From contig JASBRY010000009.1 of assembly GCA_030149165.1 (NCBI GenBank), forward strand, positions 992,001 through 1,056,000: DNA of 64,000 nt, given 5' to 3'. The translations under genes were made by a program, and so were the position numbers. The notes under the pieces are model-generated. The model had not been told where the DNA came from, searched no databases, and saw only the letters and a program-made list of their open reading frames with translations. Below, piece by piece: positions 27,602 through 36,281 of the stretch; within the stretch, counting starts at the first letter, position 1; every line of letters begins with the position of its first letter. The stretch is from Phycisphaerales bacterium. Lineage in GTDB: Bacteria > Planctomycetota > Phycisphaerae > Phycisphaerales > UBA1924.

Positions 27602-29161
27602 TTATGGACAACCCATGCCGTATGCAGCAAGGTAAGCGCTCACATCGAGGAAGTTGAAACTCCCATCCGGTTCAAAGTCCGCGATTGGATCCATCATGCC
27701 GTACGCGGCGAGGAACGCCGAGACATCGAGGAAGTTCAGATCACCCTCTCCAGTGAGGTCGGGCGGGCAGCTCGCTGAAGCGCCGAGTGTGCCGTCTGGA
27801 TTGATGTTGTGGGTCTGGATGTCCGCGACTCCGAAGTCGCCGATCTGCCAACCCGCGATGATGAAGCCGTCGGTGCTTACTGTGGTTGCGAGTCGTGCTC
27901 GCTCGGCGGGATCCGATGCGACTTCGACGCTCCCACCGGACCACACATCGTCACCAGCAGGGGTCACGGCGTATGCGAGGACCTGATCGGAAGCGAATGC
28001 TCCGGTGTTCTCGATCCAGAGGGCTGTGAAGTTGCCGTCCATGACCTGAGCGTTGATGGAGCTGGTTTCGTTCGCGTCGATCGGGGAGAGTGCTTTGCCG
28101 TTGTCGGACCAGACTCTGTTTCCGGATACATTGATGTGCTGAGCGTACAACCCTTGGCTCCCCTGGTTGTTGTCCAGTTCGGTCCACGCGACATAGATCG
28201 AGTCGTTGTTTGGATCGAATGCGACTGATGGGGAGACTCGCTCGCGTGGGTTGGTGGAAGCCGCGAATCCGTTGTGGGTGAAGACTTCGAGCCCGCTCGC
28301 ATTGAGACGCTGCACATAGACATTGAGCGAGTTTGCGGTGTCGTACCACGAGAAGACTGCTCCGCCTGATCCATCGGGGACGAACTCAGGGAAGTTCCCG
28401 AACTGGAGCGATCCGCCGTCAAACACCGCGACGCGTGAACCCCATGCTTCGGAGCCGTCTGCAGCGATTTTCTGCGCGTACAGGTGCTTTGGTCCGAGGA
28501 AGAATGCAAACTGGACCCATGAGACGATGACCGAGCCGTTGTCGGATCGGTGCATGGATGCGAGGTTGATCGAGTCACCGCCTGCGTCATTAAGCACAGT
28601 GGTCCATCCGACATTGCCCATCGCATCGATCTGCGTGAGGTGGGTATCGGTGTTGTTGATCCATCCGATCACTGCTTTACCGTCGCTTGTCGATGCGATA
28701 TCAGGGGAGTTGATCGAGTCGGCGCTGTTGCCGAGTTGGATGCCGTTGGCGCCCCAGAGGAGTGATCCGTCAGGCGCGACGCTTTGTGCGGTGACGACGA
28801 CTCCACCAAATCGGTCATCGCGGAATGAGAGGATTGCGTTGTCGTTGGAGTCAACATCAAGGCCGTAGTCTTGTGTCGAAGAGAATCCACGATCAGCGAT
28901 GAGGATCCCGTTGTGCGCCCAAACTTCGTTCCCCGATGCGTCGAGACGCTGGAGGCGGACATCGTATCCTGAGTCGCTGGTAAACCAGCTGACATAGCAG
29001 CCACCGTCTGCGGTGGGGACTATCTTGGGCTGGACCTGCTCTCCATTCCCGTCGGCGACGACCTGATGCATAGTCGAGTCGCTCGTCCATTGTGCTTGGG
29101 CAGTGGGAATAGAGATTGCCGCCAGCGCAAGCAGGCTGGTTCCGATTTGGAAGGTGTTCAT
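27602..29161 (-). CDS. Exported repeat protein with GC-type dockerin-like module
   Basis: The 519 aa product has a signal peptide (cleavage near AQAQ) and GGAGA just before the ATG. The body has repeating units of about 50 residues of the type 'DGxxxVSWxD...ADGSxxWG', e.g. GGCYVSWFTSDSGYDVRLQR, GGAVFSWYDTANSLNVYVQR, suggesting a beta-propeller of the kind seen in secreted planctomycete proteins. The C-terminal ~55 residues (CPPDLTGEGDLNFLDVSAFL ... LAAYGMGCP) form the GC-type dockerin module. It is convergent with tyrS and has no nearby partner on its strand. Confidence 0.85.
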   Translation of the reverse strand: MNTFQIGTSLLALAAISIPTAQAQWTSDSTMHQVVADGNGEQVQPKIVPTADGGCYVSWFTSDSGYDVRLQRLDASGNEVWAHNGILIADRGFSSTQDYGLDVDSNDNAILSFRDDRFGGVVVTAQSVAPDGSLLWGANGIQLGNSADSINSPDIASTSDGKAVIGWINNTDTHLTQIDAMGNVGWTTVLNDAGGDSINLASMHRSDNGSVIVSWVQFAFFLGPKHLYAQKIAADGSEAWGSRVAVFDGGSLQFGNFPEFVPDGSGGAVFSWYDTANSLNVYVQRLNASGLEVFTHNGFAASTNPRERVSPSVAFDPNNDSIYVAWTELDNNQGSQGLYAQHINVSGNRVWSDNGKALSPIDANETSSINAQVMDGNFTALWIENTGAFASDQVLAYAVTPAGDDVWSGGSVEVASDPAERARLATTVSTDGFIIAGWQIGDFGVADIQTHNINPDGTLGASASCPPDLTGEGDLNFLDVSAFLAAYGMMDPIADFEPDGSFNFLDVSAYLAAYGMGCP

Positions 29162-29291
29162 GGTCTCTCCTGTGTGGTGCAGATGCTAAAATGCTCCGCG
29201 ATTGGTCCATAATACCAGTTTGGACCCAAAACACAATAGTTGTTTAGAACAGTATGCATTATCACAGTTCGATTCGTGCGTACCATTCGGA

Positions 29292-29894
29292 ATGCCTGAG
29301 AATGCCGTTCATCATCACTCACAGCGGATCCATGACGAGTTTGTTATAGCAGCACAACTCGCGTCAGCGTTTGCTGCAGACGAGCAGAACGCGATCAAAC
29401 TTACCCAGTTTGCCTATGTTATCGCGGAACGGATTGACAACGGTGGCAAGGTCCTCGCGATCGGCAATGGTGGGTCTTGTGCCGACGCGATCCACTTCTG
29501 TGAAGAGTTGACGGGTCGCTATCGAGCAGACCGACCGTCCATACCTGCGATGGCGTGCGCCGATCCCGGACACATCACCTGCACCGCGAATGACTACGGC
29601 TTCGATCAGGTGTTCAGCCGATGGGTTGAGGGGCTTGGTGGCAATAACGACGTGCTCGTCGCGATGTCCACCTCTGGCAACTCGGCGAACATTGTCAAAG
29701 CCGTGGAGTTTGCGAAGGAGCGGGGACTCAGCGTCTTGACGCTGCTCGGGAAGTCAGGTGGGAAGCTCGCGGGGATGGGGGACTGCGAGTTCATCGTTCC
29801 GGGAGAGACCGCAGATCGCATCCAGGAACTGCACATGCTGATCCTGCACGCGCTGGTGGGCGCGATCGAGCGGGCATTGGGTTATACCGACTGA
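29292..29894 (+). CDS. gmhA: SIS-domain sugar-phosphate isomerase, GmhA-like (D-sedoheptulose 7-phosphate isomerase)
   Basis: The 200 aa product starts at the ATG at 29292, giving the usual GmhA length. The SIS domain shows AIGNGGSCADAIHFCEELTG and VAMSTSGNSANIVKAVEFAK, matching the phosphosugar-binding loops of GmhA. It would convert sedoheptulose 7-phosphate to D-glycero-D-manno-heptose 7-phosphate for lipopolysaccharide or S-layer glycans. Other heptose genes (HldE) are not in the window, so the pathway is inferred. An upstream in-frame ATG at 29202 is less likely. Confidence 0.86.
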   Translation: MPENAVHHHSQRIHDEFVIAAQLASAFAADEQNAIKLTQFAYVIAERIDNGGKVLAIGNGGSCADAIHFCEELTGRYRADRPSIPAMACADPGHITCTANDYGFDQVFSRWVEGLGGNNDVLVAMSTSGNSANIVKAVEFAKERGLSVLTLLGKSGGKLAGMGDCEFIVPGETADRIQELHMLILHALVGAIERALGYTD

Positions 29895-29909
29895 ATCTGA
29901 GTTGAACAC

Positions 29910-31004
29910 TCAATCTTCTGGATAGATCGGAGCAGCGCAGGTACCACCCTTGCGGGCGTAGTAGTCCTGGTGATATTCCTCGGCTTCGTAAAACTTCGCA
30001 TCTTCAGCACGACGCAGCTCGGTGGTGATCCTGCGTGATGACCAGCGGCCTTCTTTTTGTTGTGCTTCGAGGAATGCCTTTGCTTGCTCATACTGCTCAT
30101 CGCTCGTGGTGAAGATCGCAGAGCGGTACTGCGTGCCGACATCAGGACCCTGACGATTGCCTTGGGTTGGGTCGTGGATGCGGAAGAACCAAGACAGGAG
30201 CTTCTCGTAACTGACCACGGCAGGATCGAAGGTCACTTTGACCGATTCAGCATGTCCGGTCACTCCGGTGCAGACCTCTCGGTAAGTGGGTTCTCTCGAG
30301 TCATCACCGCCTTGGAATCCGGAGACGGCGTCGATCACTCCGATGTGCTTCTCGTAACGATCCTCGATCCCCCAGAAGCATCCACCGGCGAAGTACGCGA
30401 CTTCGAGCGTGCTTGGCTTGGCCATCTCAGGGAGATCGTCGCCGGCTTCAAAGAACTCGAGCGAAGCGGAGTTGACACAGAATCGGAGTCCGGTTGGTTT
30501 AGGTCCATCGGGGAAGACGTGTCCGAGGTGTCCGCCGCAGCGGGCGCAGAGGATCTCGGTGCGCGACATAAAGTGGGAGTTGTCTTCTTCGGTCGCGACA
30601 TGCTGGGGATCAAGGGGCTGGAAGAAGCTCGGCCAACCGGTTCCGGAGTGGAACTTGGAGTTGCTCCCAAAGAGCGGGAGTTTGCAGAGTCGGCAGTGGT
30701 AGTTGCCGTCTTTCTTGTTGTCGAGGAGGTTGCCGCAGAAGGGGGGCTCGGTTCCTTCGTTGAGGATGATCTTGCGTTCTTCGTCGGTCAGGTCCTTCGC
30801 GAGTTCCTGGATCTTCTCATCGCTCAGCGGCGTGATGTTGTGACCAGACTTGGAGTACAGAGCTTCGGTGGTGTTCATGCGTGGATTCTCGTATGGTCCA
30901 GACGCCGAGGCGTGCGTGGTGATTGCGGTATAGGTCGCGAGGGGGAGTGCGGCTCCGAGGACGCCGAGCACGAGGGCGCGGATGATGCGGACTGTGATGG
31001 TCAC
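29910..31004 (-). CDS. msrBA: Exported bifunctional methionine sulfoxide reductase MsrB-MsrA
   Basis: The 364 aa fusion starts at a GTG at 31004 with AGGAGG 5 bases upstream. An N-terminal hydrophobic segment (residues ~8-30) makes it exported or membrane-anchored. The MsrB domain comes first (zinc CRLC and CARC pairs; catalytic Cys in RFCVNSASL), followed by MsrA with GGCFWG. Together they reduce Met-R-O and Met-S-O in envelope proteins, using thiols delivered from outside. The B-then-A order is the less common one. The C-terminus KGGTCAAPIYPED contains one further Cys. It converges with gmhA. Confidence 0.94.
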   Translation of the reverse strand: MTITVRIIRALVLGVLGAALPLATYTAITTHASASGPYENPRMNTTEALYSKSGHNITPLSDEKIQELAKDLTDEERKIILNEGTEPPFCGNLLDNKKDGNYHCRLCKLPLFGSNSKFHSGTGWPSFFQPLDPQHVATEEDNSHFMSRTEILCARCGGHLGHVFPDGPKPTGLRFCVNSASLEFFEAGDDLPEMAKPSTLEVAYFAGGCFWGIEDRYEKHIGVIDAVSGFQGGDDSREPTYREVCTGVTGHAESVKVTFDPAVVSYEKLLSWFFRIHDPTQGNRQGPDVGTQYRSAIFTTSDEQYEQAKAFLEAQQKEGRWSSRRITTELRRAEDAKFYEAEEYHQDYYARKGGTCAAPIYPED

Positions 31005-31063
31005 GGGAACCTCCTGAGGGTTGTTCTAGAGAAGATATACGAACAACACTCCTCGCGTGACGC

Positions 31064-32734
31064 TTATTCCGGCTCGTTCTCGCTGAGTTTTTTACGAACG
31101 AGCGTGTCAAACAGACCATCGGGAGCGGATTGTCCCGTCCAGAGTTCGAACTGTGCTTCTGCTTGCTTGACGAACATCTGGGCGCCGTCGATGGTGCGAT
31201 AGCCGCGTTCCTTCGCGGCTTTGAGCATCGGGGTCTCGATGGGGTTGTAGACGGTGTCGAAGAAGACCGTTTCTGGAGGGAGCGGGGGCATGTCGGGGAT
31301 GGGGATGGAGAGGCCGTCGGGATCGGGGCCGCCGGTCATGCCGACTGGGGTGCAGTTGATGAAGACATCGCACATCGACTTACTCGATTTCGATAGTGGT
31401 ATATATCGGATTTTCGTCATCGGAAACGGCGTCGTATCACTGCTAAATTCTTCGACTATTGCAGCCGCGTTTTCCTCATTCCGATTCGTGATAATGATGT
31501 TTGCTCCGGACGAAAGGACAGAGAGCACCGCACCTCTTGCGACACCTCCTGCTCCGTATATCTGGATTGATTTACCTTGCACTGATCCAAGCTCGGAGTT
31601 CAATATCGATGCGATAGCAAGTGAGTCTGTGTTTTCAGGATGTGGGTTGAACCTATCACGAGCATGTACTCCGGCATACTCATACTCATCAAACTCAAAG
31701 CACAGCGTATTAGCAGAGTTCTTTATGGGTGTGCAGTTGCTGAAGTCATCATCGATCGGAAAGGTGTCAACGAGATGGCGCTTGTGGGGGATCGTGACGC
31801 TCGCACCCTCTAGATGCAGTTCCTTGAAATCGATCAAAGACAAAACAGTGGCTTTGAATGATTCATAGCTCCCCTCCACCAGCATCGGCACATACACCCC
31901 GTCCCATCCGATCGCCTCGAAGCCCGCGTTGTGCACGAGCGGCGACATGGATTGTGTGATTGGCCAACCGATGATGCCGTAGACCTTGGTGCTCGATTTG
32001 ATAGAGCGGAAGCGGTAGAGGTTGAGCAGCTCGTCGATCGTCGGCTGTCCCGGCGCGGTGGTCGATTCGCTCCTGAGGGATGCGAAGGTCAGGAGTCCCC
32101 CAAACTTGGGCGCGAGGATTCGGCTCATCGTCCCGAACTCGCCCATCCCCAGCGCGATGGTCGGCTTCTGTCGATCGCGCAGGATCTCGAAGAGCTCCAG
32201 ATTGTCGCGGATGGACCTCGCTCGGTACGCGATCTTCACGACGCTGCACGCGGGCTCCTCGTTCATCGCGATGATCCGGCGTGTGAGGTCCGCGTGGCGG
32301 CCCTCAAAGTCGTGTGAGGAGAGGATCAGGCGCGTCGAGACCTGACGCTTCTGCTTGGGATGATCGACGGCGAGGTTGACTTTCTGGCGGATGTTCGCCG
32401 AGCGTGTGTAGGTTGCGAGCTCGACATCGATGTATGCCGGGGGGTGTTCGGAGGTCCCGAGTGCTTCATAGAGGGAGATGCGTTCGTCGTCATCGCCGTG
32501 GTATTCGCCGCCTTCCCAGTGAGGTCGACAGGTGACGATGCAGGGGAGTGGTGATTCCTTCACCAGATCCAGCACGCGGCTCATGCGTTCTTCGAGCGAT
32601 TCCTCGTCGCGTTGTTCAAAGAGCAGATCAACGCGATACTCGATAATGTCCGCGCCTTTCGCTTGCGCGAGGGACGCATCGAGCAGGGCGCTGGGAGCGT
32701 CTTCGACCATGATGGGCACACAGACCATTGACAT
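31064..32734 (-). CDS. aroDE: Bifunctional type I 3-dehydroquinate dehydratase / shikimate dehydrogenase
   Basis: The 556 aa fusion catalyses steps three and four of the shikimate pathway. The N-terminal ~240 residues are type I DHQ dehydratase (EYRVDLLFEQRDEESLEERM; SVVKIAYRARS with the Schiff-base Lys). The C-terminal domain is shikimate dehydrogenase (SMSPLVHNAGFEAIGW; GAGGVARGAVLSVLSSG NADP-binding loop; INCTPVGMTGG). The order is that of the plant and planctomycete fusion. A sharply bounded low-GC segment (~31375-31865) covers most of the dehydrogenase domain. It overlaps neither neighbour. Confidence 0.95.
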   Translation of the reverse strand: MSMVCVPIMVEDAPSALLDASLAQAKGADIIEYRVDLLFEQRDEESLEERMSRVLDLVKESPLPCIVTCRPHWEGGEYHGDDDERISLYEALGTSEHPPAYIDVELATYTRSANIRQKVNLAVDHPKQKRQVSTRLILSSHDFEGRHADLTRRIIAMNEEPACSVVKIAYRARSIRDNLELFEILRDRQKPTIALGMGEFGTMSRILAPKFGGLLTFASLRSESTTAPGQPTIDELLNLYRFRSIKSSTKVYGIIGWPITQSMSPLVHNAGFEAIGWDGVYVPMLVEGSYESFKATVLSLIDFKELHLEGASVTIPHKRHLVDTFPIDDDFSNCTPIKNSANTLCFEFDEYEYAGVHARDRFNPHPENTDSLAIASILNSELGSVQGKSIQIYGAGGVARGAVLSVLSSGANIIITNRNEENAAAIVEEFSSDTTPFPMTKIRYIPLSKSSKSMCDVFINCTPVGMTGGPDPDGLSIPIPDMPPLPPETVFFDTVYNPIETPMLKAAKERGYRTIDGAQMFVKQAEAQFELWTGQSAPDGLFDTLVRKKLSENEPE

Positions 32735-32773
32735 CGAGTCGATGATACGCGATGGAGTTGCAAAGTGCTGAGG

Positions 32774-35725
32774 TTATGGACAGCCGTTGCTGTAGGAAGC
32801 AAGGTAGGCGCTGACATCGAGGAAGTTGTACGAGCCGTCCTCATTCTGATCCGCGATTGGATCCGCGGCTGCGTACGCGGCGAGGAAGGCGCTGATGTCG
32901 AGGAAGTTGAGCGAGCCGTCCATGTTGAGGTCCGCGGGACATGCGACAACCACCGATGCGATGACCTGATTGCCAACCGCGTTGATCGCGTAGGCTTGTC
33001 CGTCTCCGGCAACACCGAGTGCTTGCGTTGGGAGCGAGTTGATGGTGCCGTTGACGGTTGCGATGATGAATGAGTCACCAAGCTGGGGTTGATAGGCGTT
33101 GATTGGAGTGATCTGGATGTTGCCGATGATTTCGAGATCGCCTGTGTGATTGAGTTGGCTGCTCATCCCATCTGCTTCAGCGTTGATGCGAAGGTTGCCA
33201 GTTGGATGGATGGTGAGTATTCCGGAGGTGTTCATTACGCCGATACCATCGCGGATCGGGGTAAGGTTGGCGTGGATGTCGATGGTTGGGGCGATGATGG
33301 TTGGTGGGGGAGTTGGTCCGAGCGCGAGTGGGATCACACCGCTGATGTCGTCGGCGACTGATGGCAGGACGATGTCGTCGGAACCAGAAGTAATGTTGGT
33401 TAGCGACTCGACCGTAGCCCCTGAGTTTACAGATAAGTTCGAATCGTTGGTGATGGTGAGGTCACCAGTCGCAGAGAACAGGCCGCCTGGATTGATTTCT
33501 GCATCAGAGTTGACGAACTCAACATCACCATTGGGTTCCATCATCGAAGTCTTGAGTGATGTTGAGTCAAACTTCTTCGCATCGTTCAGTGCCGGCATGT
33601 CATCTGAATCAGCCTCGATCTCGGTGTCAGGTCCCTGGAAGATGTCGGGGCCGTTCTCCGAGAAGAAGATGAGGCCGTTGTTGATTGCTTTCCAGCTTCC
33701 CTTGGCGACATAGTTGAGATTCCCATCGAGCGTTGTGGCGTTACTGAAACTGATCACAGCGCCATCGGCGATGACTGTCCCGCCTTCATTGTCGAAGAAG
33801 ACATCGACGCTCGATGTCCCTCCAGTTGCTTGGAGAGTGCCTTGGTTGTAGTAGGCTTCGAGGTTCTCGCCCTCACCATCTGGGATAATCTGATAGGAGT
33901 TGGGGACGATCCACATCCCCTTGTTGCGGATGTTCGAGTTATTGATCGCGATGATGTTGCTGACTTGTGTGAGTGTGCCGTCGACATCATTCTCGATTCC
34001 TGGCATGAACTTGCTCGCGGTATCGAGTGTGAGTTCTCCCGAGATTCTCAAATCCCAACGATTGACGAATGCGACTTGGGTATGAAGTGTCCGCTCGAGG
34101 CGCATGATCCCTTCATTGATTATGCGACTGTTTGTTTGATCACTGGTGATGCTTGGAACACGGAATTTCGCGACACTCTGTGCGCCGAACAAACGGAAGT
34201 ACGCATCGCCATTGACGACAAGGTTGGGTTGGGTTCCGACACCGTTGCCGACATTGACTTCCGCTCGATTGTCGTCGTTGCGGATCAGGACATCGCCGCC
34301 AAGCGTGTGAGTGTCTCCCGCGATGCCGCTCAAGAGTAGTCTTGGGAATCCGCTGGTTGCGGTGTCGGTGAGCATGACGGTGCCGCCCATCATGTCGCTT
34401 CCACCTCGCAGGTTGAGGGTGCGGTCTTCGAGTGTTACAAGGCCGCCGTTTGCAGTCGTGAGTTGGACATCCTGCAGCAGTGGGGCTGCTGCATTTGTGT
34501 TCGGGAGTTTGAGCTCGCCCAGAACGAGAATTTCTGGATTGGGATCAGGGAATGCCACTCCGCTGGTGATTCCTGCGTTGAGGTTCATGAGTCCGCCGGA
34601 TTCGACACGGATGTCTTTGGTGAGACTCACGGCGGAATCGACATTGAAGGTGCCTCCAGATCGGACCTCGGTGTTGATCCAGAGATCGGCGCCAGTGACC
34701 ACGCTCAGTGTGCCGGATTGGGCGACGAGTTTTCCGACACCACCAACAGAACCGCCCCTGAGTTGCATGATGCCCGCGTTCCGTAGCTCACCATTGACAT
34801 CCAGAGCCCCTCTGATCCAGAACCCATCGCCGGTGACCGATGAGGTGCTGATCACCTCTTCCATAGTGATCACATCACCTTGGAGATCGATGCGTCCGTC
34901 ACCTGTGAAAGATGTGACTTCAAGCACTTCTACACTGGTGGCTGAGTTTGTGAGGTCGAAGACAATCCGTCCACCATTGGACACACTGACCTGGGTGTCC
35001 TGAAACACAAACTCGTTGGCAAACTCAAGCTGCTTGGTGTCGACGCTGACTGTGCCGCTGGTGACAAAGACCTTGTCGCTGATAATCGAGTCGAGTGTGC
35101 CTGTGTATACGAGGTTGCCGCCATCGAAGTACCAGGATGCGTCGGGGTTTTCCAATGGAGAGTTGAATGAGGAGTTGTTGAGCGTGAGCGTGCCGGTGAT
35201 ACTGGCCGAAGCTCCGGCGTCGAGGCGTGCGCCGCCTCCCATGATGGTTGCGTCCGCGTTGATTGTGAGATCGGACAGTGCTCGGACAATCAGAGTGTCT
35301 TCAAACAATGCGGTGCCATCAATGACATGCCGGCCGATGAAAGCGGGTGTTTTGTTGAACACATGATTGCCTGAATAGGTAATCGTCGCAGGTCCGGAGT
35401 CCAGGTCGGTGGTGCAGCAGCCGCTGAGCAAGAAGTCATTGATGAGTGAGTTCGCGCTGACCAGAATCGAAGATGATCGGAGCTCGAGTCCGCTGAGCAC
35501 ATCCATGCTGATGACATCGATGGGCATGGATTCGGCGAGCACACGACCACCCGCATCGATCGTCACAGAGTCCATTTCACCTGGGACGCCGTTGGGGTTC
35601 CAGTTGTCATCACTGAACCAGAGGAGGTCTCCAGATTCCCCATCCCAGGTCACAGGAGCAAACGCGGATGCTTGACCCGATAAACATGCAATCGTGCTGC
35701 AAGTGATTGTTAATGCTCGGAACAT
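32774..35725 (-). CDS. Very large exported beta-helix-like protein with GC-type dockerin-like module
   Basis: The 983 aa product has a signal peptide (MFRALTITCSTIACLSGQASA) and an N-terminal segment with FSDDNWNPNGVPG, of the type that opens planctomycete autotransporter-like adhesins. The body is made of short Asn/Gly/Thr-rich strands with many 'GG.L...GT...' turns, typical of a parallel beta-helix. The last ~55 residues (CPADLNMDGSLNFLDISAFL ... LASYSNGCP) are the dockerin-like module. No catalytic motif is seen, so adhesion or matrix structure is likeliest. It is single on its strand, after aroDE. Confidence 0.83.
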   Translation of the reverse strand: MFRALTITCSTIACLSGQASAFAPVTWDGESGDLLWFSDDNWNPNGVPGEMDSVTIDAGGRVLAESMPIDVISMDVLSGLELRSSSILVSANSLINDFLLSGCCTTDLDSGPATITYSGNHVFNKTPAFIGRHVIDGTALFEDTLIVRALSDLTINADATIMGGGARLDAGASASITGTLTLNNSSFNSPLENPDASWYFDGGNLVYTGTLDSIISDKVFVTSGTVSVDTKQLEFANEFVFQDTQVSVSNGGRIVFDLTNSATSVEVLEVTSFTGDGRIDLQGDVITMEEVISTSSVTGDGFWIRGALDVNGELRNAGIMQLRGGSVGGVGKLVAQSGTLSVVTGADLWINTEVRSGGTFNVDSAVSLTKDIRVESGGLMNLNAGITSGVAFPDPNPEILVLGELKLPNTNAAAPLLQDVQLTTANGGLVTLEDRTLNLRGGSDMMGGTVMLTDTATSGFPRLLLSGIAGDTHTLGGDVLIRNDDNRAEVNVGNGVGTQPNLVVNGDAYFRLFGAQSVAKFRVPSITSDQTNSRIINEGIMRLERTLHTQVAFVNRWDLRISGELTLDTASKFMPGIENDVDGTLTQVSNIIAINNSNIRNKGMWIVPNSYQIIPDGEGENLEAYYNQGTLQATGGTSSVDVFFDNEGGTVIADGAVISFSNATTLDGNLNYVAKGSWKAINNGLIFFSENGPDIFQGPDTEIEADSDDMPALNDAKKFDSTSLKTSMMEPNGDVEFVNSDAEINPGGLFSATGDLTITNDSNLSVNSGATVESLTNITSGSDDIVLPSVADDISGVIPLALGPTPPPTIIAPTIDIHANLTPIRDGIGVMNTSGILTIHPTGNLRINAEADGMSSQLNHTGDLEIIGNIQITPINAYQPQLGDSFIIATVNGTINSLPTQALGVAGDGQAYAINAVGNQVIASVVVACPADLNMDGSLNFLDISAFLAAYAAADPIADQNEDGSYNFLDVSAYLASYSNGCP

Positions 35726-35770
35726 GTCCCGATACTAACAAAACTGCAGGCTGATGAAAAGTGTAGAATC

Positions 35771-36187
35771 TCAGCTTGCTCCGGTCATTGGTCTTAGGGT
35801 GATCCTTCCAGAGCATGCGACAGGATGTTCTGTGTCCTGTTGATTGTCAGGGTCGATCAAGCGGACATCACCTTTAAAATCAATGGAGCCATCATCGTTA
35901 TCCTTGTGACGGTCGATAGAGACACGAATGGTGGATCCGGGACGCACGAATGCGCCATACTTCAAGGCCTTCGCTTGGCAGAGAACCCAGGGTGAATCTG
36001 AGTTGTCGTCCGGATCGATGAGTTTACGAGCGGCTTGAGTCATCGCTTCGAGCATCATCACGCCTGGAAGGACTGGGAATCCTGGAAAGTGATCCTGCAG
36101 GTACTCCTCTGCATTGCTGACATGCTTAATCGCGATTAGATTGTGATCGCTCCGTTCGATGACTCGATCGATGAGTGTGAAGTGCAT
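35771..36187 (-). CDS. FabA/FabZ-type 3-hydroxyacyl-ACP dehydratase-like protein
   Basis: The 138 aa protein has the hot-dog dehydratase motif DHFPGFPVLPGVMMLEAMTQA, with the catalytic His and a Glu in PGVMMLEAM, the signature of FabZ/FabA. It would dehydrate 3-hydroxyacyl-ACP in fatty acid synthesis or act in a specialised pathway, since no other fab genes are near. The start is uncertain: ATGs at 36187, 36190, 36196 and 36226 are in frame and none has a strong ribosome site. The end of the terminator for the upstream gene lies only about 40 bases before the start. Confidence 0.82.
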   Translation of the reverse strand: MHFTLIDRVIERSDHNLIAIKHVSNAEEYLQDHFPGFPVLPGVMMLEAMTQAARKLIDPDDNSDSPWVLCQAKALKYGAFVRPGSTIRVSIDRHKDNDDGSIDFKGDVRLIDPDNQQDTEHPVACSGRITLRPMTGAS

Positions 36188-36226
36188 CATCAACATTAGG
36201 CGACTTGATGTGGTGAAGATTTGCAC

Positions 36227-36253
36227 AAAAAAAGCCCCGCATCTCGCGGGGCT
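36227..36253 (-). terminator. Rho-independent terminator of the matrixin-type gene
   Basis: On the minus strand AGCCCCGC pairs with GCGGGGCT (8 bp, 5-nt loop) and a run of seven T follows. It lies 28 bases past the stop of 36282-37865. Confidence 0.92.
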
Positions 36254-36281
36254 CTGTGTACTTAGTTGATACCACTCTCGA

